Origin: G963676655 sp963678305
GTDB lineage: Bacteria; Verrucomicrobiota; Lentisphaeria; Victivallales; Victivallaceae
Length of the DNA stretch: 64,000 nucleotides
Assembly (NCBI GenBank): GCA_963678305.2
Contig: CAXXVV010000017.1
Location: 620,001 to 684,000 of the forward strand
Reading direction: 5' to 3'
In this document: piece after piece, positions 35,358 to 43,438 of the stretch
How positions within the stretch are numbered: position 1 is the first letter of the stretch
Layout: each line of letters opens with the position of its first letter
Program-made: the position numbers and the translations under genes
Notes under the pieces: generated by a model
What the model saw: the letters and a program-made list of their open reading frames with translations, nothing else
The model's database searches: none
Told to the model about the DNA's origin: nothing

Positions 35358-37727
35358 TTACGCGGAACGGTATCTGAAAGTCAGGCCGTTTTTATTGGCG
35401 TTTATGGTAACTTGACCGCCGTTGGCGAGTTTACCGAAAATGATTTCGGAAGCCAGAACCCGCTGAATTTCCCGCTTGATCAGGCGTTCCAACGGACGCG
35501 CCCCCATTTTGGGATCGAAACCTTTCTTCGCCAGATAGTCAACCGCTTTGTCGCTGATCTTGAGCGTGATGTGTTTTTCCAGCAGATCAACGCCCAACCT
35601 GTCCATGAATTTCTTAACGATTTCAGTCATCAACTCATAAGTCAACGCGTTGAAATAGACCGTATCGTCAAGCCGGTTGCGGAATTCCGGAGTAAAGAAT
35701 TTTTCAACTTCTCTTCTGGTTTCCATAAATTTCTGGCTATCGGCGGCAAAGCCGATATTTTCGGTACTCATCGCGCGCGCACCGACGTTGCTGGTCATAA
35801 TGATGATCGTATTGCGGAAATCGGCTTTCCGACCGTTATTGTCGGTCAGCGTACCATAATCCATGATCTGCAGGAGGATATTGTAGACATCGGCATGCGC
35901 CTTTTCAATCTCGTCGAGCAGCAGCACACAATGCGGAGTCCGCAAAATAGCCTCGGTCAGCAATCCGGACTGTTCAAACCCGACATAGCCCGGAGGACTG
36001 CCGATCAGTTTTGAAACGGTATGTTTTTCCGAATATTCACTCATATCAAAACGGACAAAATTAATCCCTAGCTGCTCCGCCAACTGTTTGGCCAGTTCGG
36101 TCTTACCACAACCGGTAGGACCGCAAAAGAGGAAAGAACCAACCGGTTTCAGCTTGTCGCCGATTCCGGCCCGCCCAATACAAATGGCGTTGCAAACATT
36201 ATCGACAGCGTGATCCTGCCCGAATACGACTTTTTTGATGTCCTGTTCCAGATTCTTCAATTTTTCAGCGTCACCGGCTGTTAGTCGCGATGAAGGAATA
36301 TTGGCCATCCTGGCAACCACTTCCTGAATATCTTTGACCGTGATCACCCGTTTCCGGCGTGAGGGCGGGCGCATCAGATTGGTCGCGCCGGCTTCATCGA
36401 TAACATCGATCGCCTTATCCGGCAGAAAACGGTCGTTGACATGCCGCGACGCCAGTTTGACCGCGGCGGAAAGCGCGTTCAGGCCGTAGCGGGTATCGTA
36501 ATGATCCTCATAAAACGGCTTCAAACCTTTGAGAATCGCTTCCGTTTCGGATTCAGTCGGTTCAACCACGTCAATTTTCTGGAAACGACGGCTGAACGCT
36601 TTATCTTTCAAGATATGGTTCTTGTAGTCATCGTAGGTAGTAATACCGATACATTTTACCGCTCCGGCGGCTAAGGCCGGTTTTAAAATATTCGAGGCGT
36701 CAAGGGACCCGGCACTAACCGCCCCTGCCCCGACCACAGTATGAATCTCGTCAACAAACAAAATAGCGCGTTCCTGCTGCTTCACTTCTTCGACGACCCG
36801 TTTCAAACGTTCCTCGAATTCGCCGCGGAACTTAGTTCCGGCAACCAGCGCGCCCATATCCAAAGCCCAGATATCATGTCCCTGAATTTTTTCCGGAACA
36901 TCGTCTTCGGCAATCTTCAGGGCCAGACCTTCGACTATAGCGGTTTTTCCGACTCCGGCTTCGCCGACCAGGACCGGATTGTTCTTTTTGCGCCGGTTCA
37001 ACACCAGCATTACCCGGTCCAGTTCCTCGCGGCGGCCAATAATCGGATCGATTTTGCCCTGCATGGCCAGTTCTGTCAAATTTACAGCGTAACGCCGCAG
37101 ATATTTAGTTTTTGCGCGATTGGGATCAGTTTCGCCATCAACGTCGTCCGCCTCTTCGGCATCCTGATCAAAATCGCCTTCGCCACTGGAAAGATGTTCG
37201 TTCAGTTCTTCAAGGGTTTCGGAAAGATCCTCGATCCCGGGAAATACCGGGAATGAAAATCCGGCTTCTTCGCTTTCCTCGTCGTCGGCAAAATAATCGT
37301 CCCAGGAAACTTCGCGAATGACTTCGTAGTGACCGACCCCGGCTTTGTTCAGGTAATAACAGGCGTGGGACTGTTTTTCCTCGAGCAGGGAAATAAAAAC
37401 ATCCACCACGGTAACCCGGTTTTTACCGGCACCCGCGACCCGGCACATGGCGTTATTAATGACCCGGCCGAAAGATACGGACTCAACCGGACGGTTGACC
37501 CGCTCACAGGGTTGGACCTTGGTCCGGAAAAATTTATCCAGATCCCGCCGGACTTCGGCAATATCGGATTCGAGGCACTCGAAGATATAGCGAATCTTTT
37601 CGTTTTTCAGGAACATATAGAGCATGTGCTCCGGCAGGACCATCTCGTGTTTCAGTTCCGCAGCAAATTCTATCGCGGAATTGAGCGCATCGCCCAACTC
37701 CGGGGTAATTTCAGGAAGTCTTTCCAT
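35358..37727 (-). CDS. clpA: ATP-dependent Clp protease ATP-binding subunit ClpA
   Basis: The 789-residue protein is the AAA+ unfoldase that feeds ClpP. It has an N-domain (LNSAIEFAAELKHEMVLPEHMLY), an acidic linker (residues 140-205), AAA1 with GEAGVGKT and the sensor strand FVDEIHTVVGAG, and AAA2 with GPTGCGKTELAK, LLLDEIEKAH and GARPLERLIKREI at the C-terminus. IGSPPGYVGFEQSG is the AAA2 pore loop. It is slightly longer than the Escherichia coli protein because of the acidic linker. The start follows the clpS stop by three bases, with GAGG inside the clpS end. clpP is not in the window. The 3' end abuts the REP-like hairpins. Confidence 0.95.
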   Translation of the reverse strand: MERLPEITPELGDALNSAIEFAAELKHEMVLPEHMLYMFLKNEKIRYIFECLESDIAEVRRDLDKFFRTKVQPCERVNRPVESVSFGRVINNAMCRVAGAGKNRVTVVDVFISLLEEKQSHACYYLNKAGVGHYEVIREVSWDDYFADDEESEEAGFSFPVFPGIEDLSETLEELNEHLSSGEGDFDQDAEEADDVDGETDPNRAKTKYLRRYAVNLTELAMQGKIDPIIGRREELDRVMLVLNRRKKNNPVLVGEAGVGKTAIVEGLALKIAEDDVPEKIQGHDIWALDMGALVAGTKFRGEFEERLKRVVEEVKQQERAILFVDEIHTVVGAGAVSAGSLDASNILKPALAAGAVKCIGITTYDDYKNHILKDKAFSRRFQKIDVVEPTESETEAILKGLKPFYEDHYDTRYGLNALSAAVKLASRHVNDRFLPDKAIDVIDEAGATNLMRPPSRRKRVITVKDIQEVVARMANIPSSRLTAGDAEKLKNLEQDIKKVVFGQDHAVDNVCNAICIGRAGIGDKLKPVGSFLFCGPTGCGKTELAKQLAEQLGINFVRFDMSEYSEKHTVSKLIGSPPGYVGFEQSGLLTEAILRTPHCVLLLDEIEKAHADVYNILLQIMDYGTLTDNNGRKADFRNTIIIMTSNVGARAMSTENIGFAADSQKFMETRREVEKFFTPEFRNRLDDTVYFNALTYELMTEIVKKFMDRLGVDLLEKHITLKISDKAVDYLAKKGFDPKMGARPLERLIKREIQRVLASEIIFGKLANGGQVTINANKNGLTFRYRSA

Positions 37728-37730
37728 GGA

Positions 37731-38033
37731 TCAAGCCTCTTCCATCACACACCGCAGGGGACAGCGATGACTTTCCGCCATCGCCCCTACTTGGGCAACT
37801 TTCGTTTCGGCCATTTCGTAAGTATATACACCGCAGGTCGCACGACCACTGCTATGTACCTGGAGCATCAAGTTACGGGCCTCGTTCAAAGGCTTATGAA
37901 ACACCATCATCAGCACCATAACGACAAAATCCATTTCGGTAAAGTCGTCATTCAAGAGCAGCACTTTATACATTGAGGGCTCCTTGACCTCTTCAATCAC
38001 TTCCTGTGCAAACTCATGTTGCAGTTCAGCCAT
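37731..38033 (-). CDS. clpS: ClpS adaptor protein
   Basis: The 100-residue protein is the N-end-rule adaptor of ClpAP. The core is PSMYKVLLLNDDFTEMDFVVMVLMMVF, followed by AGRNLMLQVHSSGRATCGVYTYEMAETKVAQV, where the His and Met/Asp residues form the N-degron pocket. It is directly upstream of clpA with a three-base gap, the classical arrangement. AAGGA lies nine bases upstream of the ATG. The gene is divergent from tRNA-Ser. Confidence 0.95.
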   Translation of the reverse strand: MAELQHEFAQEVIEEVKEPSMYKVLLLNDDFTEMDFVVMVLMMVFHKPLNEARNLMLQVHSSGRATCGVYTYEMAETKVAQVGAMAESHRCPLRCVMEEA

Positions 38034-38225
38034 TTCTAAAATTCCTTAAATTTCATTCGGGTCTCCGTTCTTTGCTAGATTATATATTATTTTTTCAAGA
38101 ATGGCAACACCTTTAGGTTAAAAATATCCTTTTTTTTACATGAAAACGCTAAAAAAAACTCAGGTATGCGAATTAATATTTTATTTTTTCATAATCGGTG
38201 TTATATTACGTCTTTATCTCACCGC

Positions 38226-38317
38226 GGAGAGGTGGCTGAGTTCGGTTTAAGGCGGCGGTCTCGAAAACCGTTGTACGTTCATGCGTACCAGGGGTTCAAA
38301 TCCCCTCCTCTCCGCCA
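38226..38317 (+). tRNA. tRNA-Ser (anticodon CGA)
   Basis: The acceptor stem GGAGAGG (38226-38232) pairs with CCTCTCC (38307-38313), with G as discriminator and an encoded CCA at 38315-38317. The anticodon stem GCGGT/ACCGT holds the loop CTCGAAA, giving anticodon CGA, which reads UCG. A long variable arm with GTACG/CGTAC and a T-arm AGGGG-TTCAAAT-CCCCT complete a class II serine tRNA. TATATT at 38202-38207 may be its -10 box. Confidence 0.95.
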
Positions 38318-38712
38318 GTTCTTACGAAGAACCACGATGCCCCGCTTCATACTTCAGTCGCTCACACTCCTTACGGAAGCGGAAGAATAAAATAACAAAG
38401 CGGTCAAACAACGTGAGTATATAGAACTGTTTCAAGCAAGTTATAACCACAAATACACCACAAAGAATTTTCGACCTTGGATTGATTACGCGTCTCTAGA
38501 AGCACAAAACGTTGCTTTGTGGTTATAAATCAAGTTAATACGACTGGAAACGATTGATTAACATAACTTGTTTTATTAGTTGTTTTTTTGACATGAAGCT
38601 GTAAATTGAATCAGTCATCAGAGCAATAGCTTGTAATGTGTTTGCAATGAAATATGTAAAAATCAGATATTTGCATGCTATTTTACGAGACACTAAATAA
38701 GTGAGGGAAATT
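38318..38712. other. Intergenic region with an 88-bp inverted-repeat element
   Basis: Between tRNA-Ser and the pentapeptide gene there is no gene. It contains the element at 38441-38528 bounded by perfect 13-base inverted repeats. The rest is AT-rich. Confidence 0.6.
38441..38528. repeat. MITE-like element with 13-bp perfect terminal inverted repeats
   Basis: TTATAACCACAAA (38441-38453) and TTTGTGGTTATAA (38516-38528) are perfect inverted repeats bounding 62 bases of internal sequence. The phrase ACCACAAATACACCACAAAG resembles a dispersed intergenic motif also hinted at near 48205. No target-site duplication is clear. Confidence 0.5.
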
Positions 38713-39663
38713 ATGTTTAAACTATTTCATGGAACAAGTAGAAACCGTCAATGCCGCTGGATCATTTTATTGGGAACCGCAATATTGCTCTTTGAGTTTA
38801 TTTATTTTTTCAAGACGAAGATTGCACTTTCTTTAGCTCATGATTTTAAATGGTTGCCTCAATCAATAGTCGCTGGTTTAATAGTAGCCCCTTTTGCTTT
38901 TTTGTTATGGTTCTGGCGGGATCAAAACAAAATCAAAGACCAGGAACATATTGAACGTGATCTGAAAATTAAAGAGAATAATGCCGAGTGGGATAATTTT
39001 TTTAAGTTTCAAAGAATTGTAACCGATAAAAATGAATCTGCAACTGTTCGTGCTACAGCAATCTATGCTATAGGAGAATACTATACTCGCTCAAAGGAGT
39101 CTAACTTTCCTCAACAAACACATCAATTTTTTCAAGCACTTCTTAATGACCCATCGAAAAACGCACCTATTAATAATGAAAAATGCTTAATGGAGGGGAA
39201 AGATCCTAAAACATTAGAGTTGACAATACAAATTATTCGAGATGCAATATATAATGTTATTAAGCAAAAGATGAATTATATTCGGGAGAATGAGATGGAT
39301 TTTAATTTTTTTGATTTACATGGCGCTCGTTTTAATGGTGCCAATTTGACAATGATTAATATTTCAAAATGTGAAATAAGAAATTCCGATTTAAGAAATG
39401 CAATTTTTCAGGGGGCCAACCTTACAAGCAGCAATCTATCATGCTCGAGACTGGATGGTTCTGATTTACGATATGCTGTTTTAAGTGAAGCTGATTTAAA
39501 AGGGGCGGTAATATATGGAACTAATTTAAGTGGTGTATTAGGGTGGGAAAAAGCAAATTGGACCAGTGCCAGATTTAATAATGAAACGATTTTTCCCGAT
39601 GGAATGAGGGAAAAAACAATTGAATTAGGAATGAGAGATTTTGGGAATATTAATAAAGACTAA
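38713..39663 (+). CDS. Membrane-anchored pentapeptide-repeat protein
   Basis: The 316-residue protein has two N-terminal transmembrane helices (about 15-35 and 48-66), a charged helical linker (KIKDQEHIERDLKIKENNAEWD), a HEAT-like helical part (SATVRATAIYAIGEYY), and from about residue 200 a run of pentapeptide repeats (ARFNGANLTMINIS, SDLRNAIFQGANLTSSNLS, SDLRYAVLSEADLKGAVIYGTNLS) forming a right-handed beta-helix. I use the ATG at 38713, which has GAGGG six bases upstream; the GTG at 38701 lies in the leader. The gene is clearly AT-richer than its surroundings, with many ATT/AAT/TTA codons, suggesting transfer. Similar N-terminally anchored pentapeptide proteins are found widely with unknown roles. 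Confidence 0.78.
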   Translation: MFKLFHGTSRNRQCRWIILLGTAILLFEFIYFFKTKIALSLAHDFKWLPQSIVAGLIVAPFAFLLWFWRDQNKIKDQEHIERDLKIKENNAEWDNFFKFQRIVTDKNESATVRATAIYAIGEYYTRSKESNFPQQTHQFFQALLNDPSKNAPINNEKCLMEGKDPKTLELTIQIIRDAIYNVIKQKMNYIRENEMDFNFFDLHGARFNGANLTMINISKCEIRNSDLRNAIFQGANLTSSNLSCSRLDGSDLRYAVLSEADLKGAVIYGTNLSGVLGWEKANWTSARFNNETIFPDGMREKTIELGMRDFGNINKD

Positions 39664-40147
39664 ATGTCATTCTTTCTCATTCATCAGCTTATCCAGGTAG
39701 GCTTGCTTTTCTTCAAAGGTCATGAATCGATCTACTTTTTCCGGAGGTCCCGGTGTCGAAAATAGGCACTTGAATGCCTAAAACCGGGCAAAACATGGCT
39801 ATATCAGGGGTTTCGATGCCAAAAATCATGGTTTTGATCAAAAAACGGTCGCGCGCGTCATGTGCGCAAGAGCCTGCGAAAACCGGAACCCTGGGTCATT
39901 TATCTGAAATTGCTTTAAACATATCTCGCGTTACGTTTTAGATAGAAGCAGCAAAAAGCGACTCATCAGCTATTTAAAAATAGGAGCAATTATGCTGCCT
40001 TGCGAAAGAATCACTTAATAAATGGATGTATTGGGCAGCGGAAAGATAGCGGCTGATAAGGGGAATTGCAATGCGCGGAATCAGCTTTACAGCGCCAGGT
40101 TATTCGGCAGAATCATTTTTCAAAGTTTTTCGATGATTTGAACAGCG
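39664..40147. other. Intergenic region with decayed gene fragments
   Basis: No intact gene is seen between the pentapeptide gene and the terminator of the cobalamin operon. On the minus strand a short frame ends at about 39664 with MTFEEKQAYLDKLMNEKE, a possible gene tail cut off by an upstream stop. At 40023-40082 there is a decayed copy of the 3' end of the LpxH-like gene. Confidence 0.55.
40023..40082 (-). pseudogene. Decayed copy of the 3' end of the LpxH-like gene
   Basis: About 48 of 60 bases match the 3' coding end of the phosphoesterase gene at 60461-61348, with one single-base indel. Shared translated core: RYLSAAQYI here and CYLSAAQYM in the intact gene. Surrounding sequence is not similar, so this is a small remnant left from duplication or recombination. 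Confidence 0.55.
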
Positions 40148-40208
40148 AAAAAAGAGGCAGCCTGCACTCAATTATGGTGCGCTCATAATTATGAGAGAAC
40201 AGGCTGCC
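40148..40208 (-). terminator. Rho-independent terminator of the cobalamin operon
   Basis: On the minus strand GGCAGCCTG pairs with CAGGCTGCC (9 bp, outer stem), with an inner stem of about 10 pairs built from CATAATTATGAG and CTCAATTATG, followed by a run of six T. It starts 24 bases past the stop of the last operon gene. Confidence 0.85.
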
Positions 40209-40232
40209 GGAATAAACTTATATATTCATTTT

Positions 40233-41270
40233 TCACGCCTTGTATGCTTCGGCAAGAGATCGAGTTTTGGTCGGCGAGATTCGCAGATGGTCAAATCCGG
40301 CTTCATACAACATAGTTCTGCAGGCCGCGACGTCACGCCCGCGATTGCCTGAAGTATCCTCTTTCTGGTCTCTGGGATTTGCCCCTGATTCAGCATATAC
40401 GACATTGGCCCCGGACGTCAGTCCGATCAAATTGGGCTCGTGTACCGCGATATTTTTCGTTTCAGAACACCCCAAACTGGCAAGGGCGACCACCGCGGTG
40501 ACCTGAGCCAGACGCAGTTCAGTGATTTGACCATATCCAGCCAGCGGGGAGTGCTCCATATAGACCCTGCGCATTGCCGCATGCTGGAAACAACCGAATT
40601 CCACTCCGAGAAATATCTGTTCCGCCAGTTCTTCCGAACTATGTTCCGGCCCGACCGGTTCACAGCAGTAGTACCAGTCCAGCCCGGCCTCTTTGATAGC
40701 CCCGATCGTTCGTTTTCTCTCTTCCGGGTCCAGCGCGGTGTCCACTCCCTCCCGCAACCGGCAGACATGATAGGCGCCATCAACACCGGCCGCCTTCAGT
40801 TCTTTAGCCTGTATTTTATCGAAATCACCGATATTGACCACTATCTGCGGCTGGTCCGGCATGGACTTCCTGATAGTTCTGACATTCTCAAGCAGCCGGT
40901 CAAACTTGAATTCGTGCATTGTCATCAAGAACAAGGCGTAAAGATCGCCGGAAGCGGTGAAATTTGCAGCATATTCGATTATTTCACCGTCCGTCATCGT
41001 TTTCGGCTCAAAACGGGTATGTTCCTCCCCAAAGCTGCAGAATCTGCATTTACCGGGACATGCGGCAATCTCGATGCCGATCTGTCCCAGAATTATCCCC
41101 TCGTTGCCGAACCTTCTCCGGCTTACGGCATCTGCCACGCCGCGAAGCAATGCCGCTTCCGGACTGTAAGGGACACATTCCAGCAATGCCATGCAGTCGT
41201 TTTTTGACGGGGCAACGCCGGCTTCCGCCAATTCCAGAATTGATAATATATTTTGATCATATTTCATCAT
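40233..41270 (-). CDS. BioB-like radical SAM protein of unknown role in the cobalamin operon
   Basis: The 345-residue protein has the radical SAM cluster motif CPGKCRFC (Cys71, Cys75, Cys78), preceded by LGQIGIEIAA, and later FDKIQAKELKAAGVDGAYHVCRL and EPVGPEHSSEELAEQI, a biotin synthase/HmdB-like barrel pattern. No auxiliary-cluster cysteine arrangement of BioB is visible. The ATG at 41270 has GGAGA upstream; the earlier ATG at 41351 overlaps cobB. It is the last gene of the operon, 70 bases after cobB and just before the terminator. Because lower-ligand and ring-modification genes are otherwise absent, a role in corrinoid maturation is plausible, but that is inference. Confidence 0.78.
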   Translation of the reverse strand: MMKYDQNILSILELAEAGVAPSKNDCMALLECVPYSPEAALLRGVADAVSRRRFGNEGIILGQIGIEIAACPGKCRFCSFGEEHTRFEPKTMTDGEIIEYAANFTASGDLYALFLMTMHEFKFDRLLENVRTIRKSMPDQPQIVVNIGDFDKIQAKELKAAGVDGAYHVCRLREGVDTALDPEERKRTIGAIKEAGLDWYYCCEPVGPEHSSEELAEQIFLGVEFGCFQHAAMRRVYMEHSPLAGYGQITELRLAQVTAVVALASLGCSETKNIAVHEPNLIGLTSGANVVYAESGANPRDQKEDTSGNRGRDVAACRTMLYEAGFDHLRISPTKTRSLAEAYKA

Positions 41271-41340
41271 AATATCTCCCGATGTTTGTATTTGATGTAA
41301 GTTATAATATGTGATATCTTGTATTTCCCGGCAATATAAT

Positions 41341-42705
41341 TTAATTGCCATGTCCTATATTGCAACCCGTTTTCAAGATATGATTATACCAGTTATCCAC
41401 CACCACGGGGTTTGACGCAAAATGCAAATGGATATATCCGGCCGCGATTTTACCGTTGAAAAAACCACATTTGACCGTTTCTGAATTTTTTGCCGCGCGA
41501 CATGAGTTCCATAGCGGCGTAAATGATTCTTCAGCTATGCTCGACCAGTGAAACTCATGCCCCCGCAAACCAGTTCCCACCGGACCGAGGAATGTATCAT
41601 GCAACAGCTCCACCTGACGATACCCCAAAGACCTCAAACGATTGTTCATAACAGCTTCGGCCGGAACTACGCCACACATCGGAAATTGGTCTATTGCTTT
41701 TGCAAGATACATATAGCCGCCGCATTCAGCCAGAATTGTTCCCGGAAAAACCTTTATGGCATGACGCATTGCCTGATTGGCGGCAAGCTCCGCCGCGAAT
41801 TCCTCAGGAAACCCGCCGCCAATGTACAAGGCATCACAGCCTGGAGGGAGCGCAGTGTCTTTAATTGGCGAGAACGGGACCAGTTCAAAACCGCGATCCT
41901 CAAGTATCTCAAGGTTATCACGATAGTAAAAATGAAAAGCCTGGTCCAAAGCAAGACCGAGACGGAGTTTCGGCCGGTCAAAGCCCGAAGCGGCTTCCGC
42001 CTCCGGGCGCGTTTCGGAAGTGAGTTGCAGGAGCAGATCAATATCAAAACATTTTTCGGCCGCTTCGGCCAGTTCATTAAACCAATCCTCGCTTTTTTCA
42101 TTTTCCAGGAACGGGACCAGCCCAAGATGGCGTTCCGGCAGTTGCCAGTCCTCGTTACGCGGCAGATATCCGAGCAACGGCGGCAAACCGGCCAATTTTA
42201 ATGATTCCCGTAAAATATTTGCGTGATTTTCTGAGCCGACCTTATTGGCAATAACCCCGGCGATTTTAAGCGCGGGATTAAATTCGCAATAGCCTTTGAC
42301 CATCGCCGCGATACTGTTGGCCATACCTCTGGCGTTAATCGTCAAAACAACTTGCGACCCGGTCAATTCAGCTATTTGCGCGGTACTGCCTTCATACGAA
42401 CCAGGCGCGGATGAATCAAACAGCCCCATGACTCCCTCGATCACCGCGCAATCGGCGTTACGGCACCCTTGCGCGAAAGAATTCCTGACGGCATCCGGCC
42501 CCATCATCCAGCCGTCAAGATTGCGGGAACTCCGAACTGAGGCAATGCGGTGAAATGTCGGGTCGATGTAATCCGGCCCGCACTTGAACGGCTGTACATT
42601 CAAGCCGCGGTTGCGCAAAGCGCGCAGCAGCGCGATGGCGATGGTGGTCTTGCCATCGCCGGAAGAAGTTCCACCAATACAAAATGAACTAAATTTATCT
42701 GCCAT
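41341..42705 (-). CDS. cbiA: Cobyrinate a,c-diamide synthase
   Basis: The 454-residue amidotransferase converts (cob)yrinate to its a,c-diamide with glutamine and ATP. N-terminal CIGGTSSGDGKTTIAIALL is the P-loop of the dethiobiotin-synthetase-like domain; VIEGVMGLFD, GVIANKVGSENH and the C-terminal glutamine amidotransferase domain with ECGGYMYLAKAI (nucleophile Cys) and SLGYRQVEL follow. I use the ATG at 42705, overlapping cbiH by 11 bases; a TTG at 42714 precedes it. It lies in the cobalamin operon. The name cobB is used in aerobic genomes; cbiA is the anaerobic-type name. Confidence 0.93.
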   Translation of the reverse strand: MADKFSSFCIGGTSSGDGKTTIAIALLRALRNRGLNVQPFKCGPDYIDPTFHRIASVRSSRNLDGWMMGPDAVRNSFAQGCRNADCAVIEGVMGLFDSSAPGSYEGSTAQIAELTGSQVVLTINARGMANSIAAMVKGYCEFNPALKIAGVIANKVGSENHANILRESLKLAGLPPLLGYLPRNEDWQLPERHLGLVPFLENEKSEDWFNELAEAAEKCFDIDLLLQLTSETRPEAEAASGFDRPKLRLGLALDQAFHFYYRDNLEILEDRGFELVPFSPIKDTALPPGCDALYIGGGFPEEFAAELAANQAMRHAIKVFPGTILAECGGYMYLAKAIDQFPMCGVVPAEAVMNNRLRSLGYRQVELLHDTFLGPVGTGLRGHEFHWSSIAEESFTPLWNSCRAAKNSETVKCGFFNGKIAAGYIHLHFASNPVVVDNWYNHILKTGCNIGHGN

Positions 42706-43438
42706 ACTTGTCAATGTATCCTCTCCGTGTATACATCCGGTTGTTCCTGACGATAGTATTTGAGTTGCCGATCACCACCAGGGTAAACATGTCGATAATA
42801 TCAAACGGGAACTCTCCAAGGGCTGAGATATCGGACCGTTCGTCGTCGCGACAGGCGTTCCGCACAATTCCGACCGGAGTTTCAGGCGGCAGGCATTCTG
42901 AAAAAATATTTATGGCCTCGACAATCAGTTGACGCCGCTTGACACTGGCCGGATTGTAGAGAACAGTCACCAGATCGGCACTGGCGGCGGCTTTCAGACG
43001 CTTGACAATTACGGGTTCCGGGGTCATCAAATTGGATAAACTCAAAACGCAGAAATCATTCATCAGCGGTGCGCCGAGTATCCCGGCGGCGGCGGACGCT
43101 GCGGTTATACCGGGTACGGACTCAACCTCTATTCCGGCATATTTTTCTTCTTCGATCAATTCCAGCAGCAAACCGGCCATCGCGTAAATCCCGGCATCGC
43201 CGGAAGATATTACGATAACTGATTTTCCCTCAAGCGTCGCGTCCAGCGCCAACCGGCAGCGTTCCAGTTCGCCGCGCATGCCGTTGCTGATAATTTCTTT
43301 GTCCGAGAACAGTTCAGGGAACTGCTTCAGATACGTATTATATCCGGCAACGACATCGCATTGCGCAATGATTTCTCTAGCCCGTGGGGCCAACAGGTCC
43401 TCTGCTCCGGGGCCGAGTCCGACCGCGTAAATTTTCAT
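42695..43438 (-). CDS. cbiH: Cobalt-precorrin-3 C17-methyltransferase
   Basis: The 247-residue SAM-dependent methyltransferase performs ring contraction at C20/C17. The N-terminal VGLGPGAEDLLAPRAREII is the P-loop-like signature of the family, followed by VISSGDAGIYAMAGLLLELI, VPGITAASAAAGILGAPLMNDFCVLSLS and LVTVLYNPASVKRR, which favours CbiH/CobJ over other precorrin methylases. No C-terminal extension is present, so it is a simple CbiH. It overlaps the preceding cbiF-G gene by four bases (ATGA). Confidence 0.92.
   Translation of the reverse strand: MKIYAVGLGPGAEDLLAPRAREIIAQCDVVAGYNTYLKQFPELFSDKEIISNGMRGELERCRLALDATLEGKSVIVISSGDAGIYAMAGLLLELIEEEKYAGIEVESVPGITAASAAAGILGAPLMNDFCVLSLSNLMTPEPVIVKRLKAAASADLVTVLYNPASVKRRQLIVEAINIFSECLPPETPVGIVRNACRDDERSDISALGEFPFDIIDMFTLVVIGNSNTIVRNNRMYTRRGYIDKYGR

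Noticed and set aside
35307..36014. 235-codon plus-strand frame
   Set aside because: It lies antisense within clpA, whose protein is clearly conserved along its length.
40440..41207. 255-codon plus-strand frame
   Set aside because: Antisense to the radical SAM gene with the CPGKCRFC motif; a product of codon bias on the other strand.
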